Shown piece by piece: positions 29,389-34,666 of a stretch of 34,666 bases of DNA. The translations under genes and the position numbers were made by a program. Every line of letters starts with the position of its first letter. Position 1 is the first letter of the stretch. Source of the DNA: a virus; IMG/VR virus record IMGVR_UViG_3300030104_003365, positions 1 to 34,666 of that record. One strand, 5' to 3'. The notes under the pieces are model-generated. The model did no database searches. It saw only the letters and a program-made list of their open reading frames with translations, and was not told the DNA's origin.

Positions 29389-31336
29389 TTTTCTTTTTAC
29401 CTTTATGAGGAACGCTCGCCAAATATTCTATATTTTCTCTGCCTTTAGTGTCTGCAAGTAATTGTATTTGTTTTTTCTTATCTATACTTGCGTCTATTTT
29501 TACTTTTATATCGCCGTATCTTTTTCTTGCAAGTCTTTTAAACAACAGTTCTGTAATTATATTTCTCGTACTTTTTTGGCTTAATCTTCTTTTAAATATT
29601 TTTTTACCACCAGATAAATGCTGTGTTATTTGTGTGTATAATTGTCCAGATTCGCCAATATACGTCTGCATCGTTTCATTTCCAGAGGTATATTTTAAAT
29701 CTATATTATCCAAACGCCCTCCAGTGTCTAAGTAGTATTGTTGCCCTATTGCATCATCAATAAAAAAACCATAGGTCATATATATTGACGCTATTTGCAA
29801 CCACATAGCGCGATTAACTTGATTTAAGTTGGGTGTTCCCGCTACATCAATCCATATTCCACCAGCTGGAGCATCTAATAGTTTTTCAGCATTTGTAAAA
29901 CCCGAGTAATTTGTGGTCCACCCAGTTCCTTGATGTTCAGCACCCGCATAAAATTGTAATGTATCATTAAAATATTGAGGTAGATGTATATCGTCGTCTG
30001 CGTCAGTATTTTCATTATTTCTAAGTCTGATTCTTACTTGCTTTGATTGCCCGCCTTGTTCTGCGTTATTGAAAGTAAAGTTGTCTGGCTCGCCCGGATG
30101 AGACCATCCAGCTGACATTGTTCCTCTTACTTTAGCAGTCATTCCTTGCGTTACACCCTCTTCTACTTTTATTAATGATGTCTTTGGTTGCTCTAAAGAT
30201 ACGCTAAGTCCAATTCTATAATCATTATAAACACCACCATAATATACTCCATAAGCTACGTCATCTACCGCAGTTCCAGTATGCCCTTCATAGGACTCCA
30301 TATACATATAACCACCAGATGGAGTGTATAAAGAGTCTAAACCATCTAGATAAATTGGCCTATATTTTATAGCTTGACCATTCTCATTTAATCCGCCTTC
30401 TCCCCAAGCACCAGAGTTTTCTCCTTGTGGGCAAAATGTATTTGCGCTTACCGGAAACGCATCATATCTTACGAATAATGTATTGCTGTGCCATGGTGAT
30501 AGCGCGCTTCCTTGTAAAGATACCCCATAATTTGTATATACATACTGCAAAGCATTTACAGCACAAAAATTGTTTTGTATATTAGCGTTAGAGTCTACGA
30601 AAGGGGCTATTCTATGAGACAAATTATCTTTTCCACTAGCAACATGAAACTCAGCTACTTCGCTATACCCAGTATCTGGAATACCTCCATTTATATGATA
30701 AGGAATGTTCTGATATTGTTCGTCTGTATCGACTTGACATTTCATGTCACTGCCGTCCGCGTTAGTTATTAATGCATAAGCCAAAGTTGAGCCATACGCC
30801 ATGGGTACTGGTTTTCCGTTGTATTTTTGGTATGTCTGGTCGTCTTGATTTATTAATCTTTGCGGTACATCTATCTTACTTACTACATTTACTCGATTTT
30901 CGACCTCTATTGTAACATATCCCTTACTTTTTCGTACCGACCTAATTCGTCCTTCGTATATTGCTATAGCATCTTTAATATCAGCATTTAATGGCCATAA
31001 TTTATATTCTGCTTTTTGGCCTTGTATTGGATGCTCTCTTAACATTTCTCCAAACTTATACGACTCTATGCTCGAATCTCGTACTTTTACCTTTAATGAG
31101 GTGATTGTAAATTTTTTGCTTTCTACGATATCTACAGATTCTCGTACTCTTGGCATGTCATCTATTAATCCGTAAACGTTGACGATATCTGTCTCAATAT
31201 TTTCGTCTGGAATAATTGTATTGTCTGTACTTAAATGATATATATATCCAGATGACGATTCTATTCTTAAATATGGTGAAATTGCGATGTCTTTATATTG
31301 CAATAAACTTAACGTATGCTCGCTAACTTTTCTCAA
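29381..31336 (-). CDS. Baseplate/distal tail structural protein
   Basis: A 651-residue protein directly after the tape measure. It starts at TTG 31336, overlapping the tape-measure stop (TTGA), with GGAG ten bases before. The N-terminal 220 residues (LRIESSSGYIYHL, VKVRDSSIES, AIYEGRIRSVRK, VTIEVENRVNVVSKI) form a compact beta domain like distal-tail/hub N-termini; the middle is Gly/Asn-rich and the C-terminus is Lys-rich. Position and layout support a tail-tip role. No family recognised with confidence. Confidence 0.6.
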   Translation of the reverse strand: MRKVSEHTLSLLQYKDIAISPYLRIESSSGYIYHLSTDNTIIPDENIETDIVNVYGLIDDMPRVRESVDIVESKKFTITSLKVKVRDSSIESYKFGEMLREHPIQGQKAEYKLWPLNADIKDAIAIYEGRIRSVRKSKGYVTIEVENRVNVVSKIDVPQRLINQDDQTYQKYNGKPVPMAYGSTLAYALITNADGSDMKCQVDTDEQYQNIPYHINGGIPDTGYSEVAEFHVASGKDNLSHRIAPFVDSNANIQNNFCAVNALQYVYTNYGVSLQGSALSPWHSNTLFVRYDAFPVSANTFCPQGENSGAWGEGGLNENGQAIKYRPIYLDGLDSLYTPSGGYMYMESYEGHTGTAVDDVAYGVYYGGVYNDYRIGLSVSLEQPKTSLIKVEEGVTQGMTAKVRGTMSAGWSHPGEPDNFTFNNAEQGGQSKQVRIRLRNNENTDADDDIHLPQYFNDTLQFYAGAEHQGTGWTTNYSGFTNAEKLLDAPAGGIWIDVAGTPNLNQVNRAMWLQIASIYMTYGFFIDDAIGQQYYLDTGGRLDNIDLKYTSGNETMQTYIGESGQLYTQITQHLSGGKKIFKRRLSQKSTRNIITELLFKRLARKRYGDIKVKIDASIDKKKQIQLLADTKGRENIEYLASVPHKGKKKNV

Positions 31337-33858
31337 GAGAGTACATCTCCGATTGCTATAAATCCTCTTAAATTAGGCATATCACCGCGCCTAAATGCAT
31401 CGTCTATGGCTGGTACTACATCATCCTCTATGAAATCATCTGTCATTACCACATTTTCAAACGCTACATTAATATTTACATTTTGAGTCATATTGCCGGC
31501 GTTGCCATTTGATACCATCCCGCCTTCTTGAAATTGATTTAATTGGTCAAAAAATCCTACACCAAATCTATTAACCGCTGAACGTCTTATAATATACTCT
31601 CCACCTTCAGCCTCTATTGGAATACCACCTTGAGCATGAGATGGTCCCTCTAAATATCCACCAAGTTCCGCTCTAGTTGGGGGCGGTGTTGATTCTACTA
31701 TTGCTATTTGACCAGCACCTACAGCCGTAGCTAAACCAGCACCTACAAGATTTCCACTCAATAAATACTGGGCTACTCTTTCCGCGGTTTCTATTGCTAT
31801 AACAGCTATACTTAAAGTCTTTTGTGTTTTATATGCTTTTAATGAGGCCTTGTATTGTTCTTTTTCTAAGTCTTTAATCATCATCTCTTGGTCTTCTTTT
31901 GATGCATTTTTAAACTTATCTGACTCTTTAAGCTCTTGCATTTCTTTTTCATGCCTCTGCGATTGAGCTTGAGCAAAATTGCCATATATCTGACTTAAAG
32001 AACCAATTAGCTCGCTAGCGCCATTTAGTTGAGCCATTAGACGTTCGTCGTCCAGCTCTTTAACTCTAATGTTAAACTCTTCTTGTAAAGCTATTAGCTC
32101 ATCATTAGTCGCACCAGCTATAGCCATTAGAGATTGTTTGTGTTGATATTCTTTAATTAAGGCTTCAGCATTATACTCTCCTTGGTTTGCTCTAAATCTA
32201 TTTAATAAACGTTCACCTTCTTTTAGTCGTTTTTTATCTTCTTTAGATAATTCCTTATCAACCTCCATATTATCTTTTTTAGCCTTCGTATTAACCTCGA
32301 CTTCGGCCGTTAATCTCGCCAGCTCTTCTTGATAGAATGTGATTTCGTTGGTTAAATTTTCTATTAGAGTAGCATAATCTTTTGTAATAAAATGATTATT
32401 TTCTACCGCATGCGCTTGTTCCATATAAAGTGCATTTTCTAACTCCATAGTTTCTGTAAGATGTTCTCTAGTTTTTTGAATTTCAGCTTCTAGATTGACT
32501 CTTTCTTTTTCTAGTTTTATAGTTTCTTCTAGGTTTTCTTTTTGAGCTTCTTCAGCTTCTTGCTTTTCTTCAAATAATCCAAAATATTCAGCTAGTGCGC
32601 CCGATGCTAAACCAATAGACACCGCTACGCCTCCCCATGGAGTTTTAGCTAAAGCTCTGCTAAAACTTATAGTTTGCATTTTTGCTAAAATTACTGCGGT
32701 CTTATATGCAGTAAAAGCTATAGTTGCACCTTTTATAGCTTCTATAAATACCTCTACATCTTTCTCATCAATAGCATTTACAAACTCTGTCATCGTTTCT
32801 ACAGACTCTCTTAACGCTGGAGCTAATTCCATAAAAAACTTTAATGAAAGTTCGGTGGTCGCAGAGCCTAACTTTGTAAAATCTCCTTGTAGATTATCTA
32901 GCTGGTCCTCTGCCATTCTTTCCATCGTACCGCCAACATCTTCCAGAGTTTCGTTAAACATCTCAACGTTATCAGCTTGCTCAACAAGAATAGAGAATGC
33001 AGATACCGCTCTTTTACCTACCAAGTCCTCCATCTCTGCTACTGATAGTCCTTGGTCTCTTAATATTTTAAACCCTTTGACTAAATCTTCCGTACTTTTT
33101 ACCGGGAATCCCATCGCCTTAGCTAGTTTAGAAGATGAATTTCCAGCCTCTAAAAGTATTTGTCTAAGCGATGTACCAGCTATACTACCATCTATCATAT
33201 TATTAGCTAAAACGGCCAGTAATGAGTTCGTACCTTGCAAGTCTACGCCAAGTTGATTTGCTATTGGACCTACGTAAGTTATAGAGTTAGAAAATTTCTC
33301 CATATCCATAGCGGATTTATTAAACGTTGCACCCATAAGGTCAACCACTTGGCCCATCTCCGATACCTCTAAACCAAACATCCTCAAAGTACCACCAGCT
33401 ATAGATGATGCATAGCCCAAGTCTACTTGCATCGCTGATGCTAAACTAAGCGTAGACTTTTGTACACCTTCAATCTCTTCAGCACTAAATCCTAGTTTAG
33501 CAAATTCTACTTGTAGCTCGCCTACTTGTGTCGCTGTGAATACGGTCGAGGCACCTAGCTCTCTAGCTGACTTAGATAGTCCTTCCATTTGGCTTTTTAA
33601 GGCTTGTGAGGATACTTTTCCGTCATTCATTATAGACTTTACTTTACTCATAGCATTAGTAAATTCCATACCTTGTCTTGTGACAGAACTAAACGCCATT
33701 CCTAGGCCAGCAGTACCGCCTAGAACTAAAAGCATATTTTTAAACGAACCAGAGGTATTATTTGTAGTAGTTTGGAGTTTTTTAAGCTCGGCGGTTGTCA
33801 TTTTAACGCCCTTAGCCTCTAAAACTAATTGTAGCTTATGGATATCTATGTTAGCCAT
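31333..33858 (-). CDS. Tail tape measure protein
   Basis: An 841-residue protein that sets tail length and guides DNA ejection. The first 300 residues match the phage tape-measure family: FTNAMSKVKSIM, LGASTVFTATQVGELQVEFA, KSTLSLASAMQVDL, NSITYVGPIANQLGVDL, MIDGSIAGTSLRQILLEAG. Then hydrophobic segments (370-415), long charged coiled coil (430-660), a hydrophobic helix (about 680-725), and a C-terminal GGYLEGPSHAQGGIPIEAEG, EYIIRRSAV domain common in these proteins. AAAAGGGG precedes ATG. Predicted tail length of about 120 nm if 1.5 A per residue holds. Confidence 0.93.
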   Translation of the reverse strand: MANIDIHKLQLVLEAKGVKMTTAELKKLQTTTNNTSGSFKNMLLVLGGTAGLGMAFSSVTRQGMEFTNAMSKVKSIMNDGKVSSQALKSQMEGLSKSARELGASTVFTATQVGELQVEFAKLGFSAEEIEGVQKSTLSLASAMQVDLGYASSIAGGTLRMFGLEVSEMGQVVDLMGATFNKSAMDMEKFSNSITYVGPIANQLGVDLQGTNSLLAVLANNMIDGSIAGTSLRQILLEAGNSSSKLAKAMGFPVKSTEDLVKGFKILRDQGLSVAEMEDLVGKRAVSAFSILVEQADNVEMFNETLEDVGGTMERMAEDQLDNLQGDFTKLGSATTELSLKFFMELAPALRESVETMTEFVNAIDEKDVEVFIEAIKGATIAFTAYKTAVILAKMQTISFSRALAKTPWGGVAVSIGLASGALAEYFGLFEEKQEAEEAQKENLEETIKLEKERVNLEAEIQKTREHLTETMELENALYMEQAHAVENNHFITKDYATLIENLTNEITFYQEELARLTAEVEVNTKAKKDNMEVDKELSKEDKKRLKEGERLLNRFRANQGEYNAEALIKEYQHKQSLMAIAGATNDELIALQEEFNIRVKELDDERLMAQLNGASELIGSLSQIYGNFAQAQSQRHEKEMQELKESDKFKNASKEDQEMMIKDLEKEQYKASLKAYKTQKTLSIAVIAIETAERVAQYLLSGNLVGAGLATAVGAGQIAIVESTPPPTRAELGGYLEGPSHAQGGIPIEAEGGEYIIRRSAVNRFGVGFFDQLNQFQEGGMVSNGNAGNMTQNVNINVAFENVVMTDDFIEDDVVPAIDDAFRRGDMPNLRGFIAIGDVLS

Positions 33859-34399
33859 TTATCCCCTTTTTAGATTTTTGCTCTTGAACTCGTACATTCT
33901 CCGCATGAGCCTCTAAACTTTTAAATAGAAAATATTTTTCTATCCATAACTTAGGCAAGTCACCATAACTGCCCGAAAAAGGTTGTATTCCGGTCCTTTC
34001 GCAGTATATAAATCTAGTTATATCTTGCTGTATTTTGCTATCTATAAATTTATGCGGACAGCAAAAGTGGACCAGTAAATTTTTAATACCATTTATGAGC
34101 CCGGGATATTGGATACTAGGATTACCTCTTTCAAGGTCTTCTTTTATCTTATATATATACGCCCAGACGTCATCTTCATTATTAAAGACTAAATTAGGGT
34201 AATTCTCATTTTCTTTAATGATGCCTCTAGCAGTATATGGAAAAGATGGGAATCTACATCCCTCGCAATTTCCTTCTATTAAATAATTTAAACCTATTGC
34301 GAGGGTTTGCTTTCCCCCAATACTTGAGCCTCTTGGATTTTCATAGCTAACTCTTCTTTTTCGGTGTCTGTTAATTGTTTTATAACATTGTCCGGACAT
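33851..34399 (-). CDS. Tail chaperone extension, probably made by -1 frameshift
   Basis: This frame overlaps the preceding 104-codon gene by 106 bases and is in the -1 frame to it. The first ATG inside (34399) has no ribosome binding site. The conserved-looking part begins after the overlap: CEGCRFPSFPYT, IKNLLVHFCCPHKF, IPDKLWIEKYF-like aromatic and Cys-containing stretches. This two-gene overlap just before the tape measure is the classic gpG/gpGT layout of tail assembly chaperones, so I call it the T-extension, translated as a fusion. As independent protein it would be 182 residues. Confidence 0.65.
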   Translation of the reverse strand: MSGQCYKTINRHRKRRVSYENPRGSSIGGKQTLAIGLNYLIEGNCEGCRFPSFPYTARGIIKENENYPNLVFNNEDDVWAYIYKIKEDLERGNPSIQYPGLINGIKNLLVHFCCPHKFIDSKIQQDITRFIYCERTGIQPFSGSYGDLPKLWIEKYFLFKSLEAHAENVRVQEQKSKKGING

Positions 34400-34608
34400 G
34401 TTTTGCTAGCATTAACGTCCCAGTCTTTAAATTCTCCACCGGCTAATCCAGCTCTAATCCACGCCGTCCTAGCTTGTGCAAGATTTTTAATAGTCTTGGC
34501 ATCGTCTCCAACAAAAACAATCTGAACCATGTCTTTACAAGCATCTATTTGGTCTATAGTCATTTCTTTGATTACGACCTTTCGTCCAGTTGATAATTTT
34601 GTTTCCAT
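34294..34608 (-). CDS. Tail assembly chaperone (G-like)
   Basis: A 104-residue, mostly helical protein with AAGGAG before ATG 34608. Sequence: acidic/basic mix with KEMTIDQIDACKDMVQIVF, KTIKNLAQARTAWIRAGLAGG, KQLTDTEKEELAMKIQEAQV. Size and placement between the tail-tube end and the tape measure match gpG-like chaperones, which coat the tape measure before tube assembly. Its last 35 codons overlap the -1-frame extension. A copy of AAAGTACGA (34628-34636) lies just upstream. Confidence 0.7.
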   Translation of the reverse strand: METKLSTGRKVVIKEMTIDQIDACKDMVQIVFVGDDAKTIKNLAQARTAWIRAGLAGGEFKDWDVNASKTCPDNVIKQLTDTEKEELAMKIQEAQVLGESKPSQ

Positions 34609-34638
34609 TAAGTATTACTCCTTATTCTCGTACTTTTT

Positions 34639-34666
34639 TTATGTCATTTTAATTGTTGCTAGAGTG
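34639..34666 (-). CDS. End of upstream gene, probably tail tube protein (partial)
   Basis: Only the last nine codons are in the window: ...TLATIKMT then TAA at 34641-34639. The reading frame is supported only by the stop and by the known order tail tube, chaperone pair, tape measure. The rest lies beyond the window edge or at the other end if the map is circular. Confidence 0.35.

Larger units (their letters stand above)
869..34636. repeat. Dispersed 9-mer AAAGTACGA, 13 co-oriented copies
   Basis: Copies on the minus strand (reading TCGTACTTT on plus): 869, 2076, 7363, 14567, 16195, 23479, 25106, 29566, 31079, 34628; on the plus strand: 10249, 12803, 21886 (9 bases each). Near-copies: 33090, 21803, 15568, 10032. 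Extended consensus A(A/G)AAAGTACGAGA. Each exact copy lies on the strand of the gene that contains it or follows it. Within genes it is read in all three frames (KYE/KYD, ST, VR), so the signal is in the nucleic acid, not the protein. Confidence 0.8.

Noticed and set aside
32855-33256. Antisense frames in the tape-measure gene (also 33536-33916)
   Set aside because: Shadows of a long, well-supported gene; no RBS and unlikely composition.
34311-34323. Lambda-type slippery heptamer GGGAAAG
   Set aside because: Present, but its codon phase is that of the second frame, not the first, so it would not give the needed -1 shift; only the longer G-run is retained as a candidate.
34340-34399. ATG 34399 as an independent start for the tail chaperone extension
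   Set aside because: No Shine-Dalgarno precedes it and the following 30 residues lie entirely in the overlap; fusion by frameshift is more likely.
1-34666. CRISPR array, insertion sequence, integrase or att site
   Set aside because: No repeat-spacer array, transposase or integrase motif was seen; the phage shows no evidence of lysogeny in this window.

Overview
The window is most of the genome of a tailed, double-stranded DNA bacteriophage. It carries small and large terminase subunits, a portal, a scaffold and major capsid protein, a tape-measure protein with an overlapping tail-chaperone pair, an endolysin and a small replication/recombination set. No integrase, repressor, tRNA or DNA polymerase gene was seen. 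The DNA is AT-rich, genes are tightly packed (many ATGA or TAATG overlaps), and most have a clear AGGAG-type ribosome binding site, so the host is a Shine-Dalgarno-using bacterium. The repetitive Gly/Thr/Ser-rich virion proteins and a dockerin-like module on a tail protein resemble phages from marine or other aquatic samples; this is an impression, not a proof, and the host cannot be named.

Layout. (1) 1-7810, leftward: scaffold, major capsid protein, a small HeH-domain protein, an endolysin followed by four small membrane or membrane-associated proteins, three fiber/decoration-like proteins, a tiny TTG-start gene and a structural protein cut by the left edge. (2) 7893-12416, rightward: large terminase, portal, a small overlapping gene, a Mu gpG-like morphogenesis protein and a Mu F/SPP1 gp7-like minor head protein with an extra C-terminal RelA/SpoT-like domain. 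(3) 12854-14383, rightward: four small unknown genes joined by a repeated stop/RBS/start cassette, then a Mom-like DNA modification protein and a terminator. (4) 14410-21711, leftward early block: small terminase, a 444-base noncoding region with a G-rich patch and an 11-bp-phased repeat array, NinB-like and HNH proteins, a resolvase-like nuclease, a replisome-organizer protein with internal iterons, an SSB-like protein, a RecB/Cas4-like nuclease, two strongly folded RNA elements, then a class-II glutamine amidotransferase and a gamma-glutamylcyclotransferase-like protein. (5) 21971-22981, rightward: an amidoligase, divergent from the last two. (6) 23050-34666, leftward tail operon: tail-tube gene end, chaperone pair, tape measure, tail-tip proteins and two tiny basic proteins.

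The leftward late genes at both window ends fit together (scaffold, capsid, lysis, fibers, connector | tail tube end, chaperones, tape measure, tip), so the window probably cuts a circularly permuted map inside one long late operon.

The most unusual signals are: a 9-mer, AAAGTACGA, present at least 13 times, always on the coding strand and in all three reading frames; the amidoligase/amidotransferase/cyclotransferase cassette, which looks like a peptide- or amide-tagging pathway; the two folded RNA elements; a hairpin placed between a Shine-Dalgarno and its start codon; and the phased iterons.
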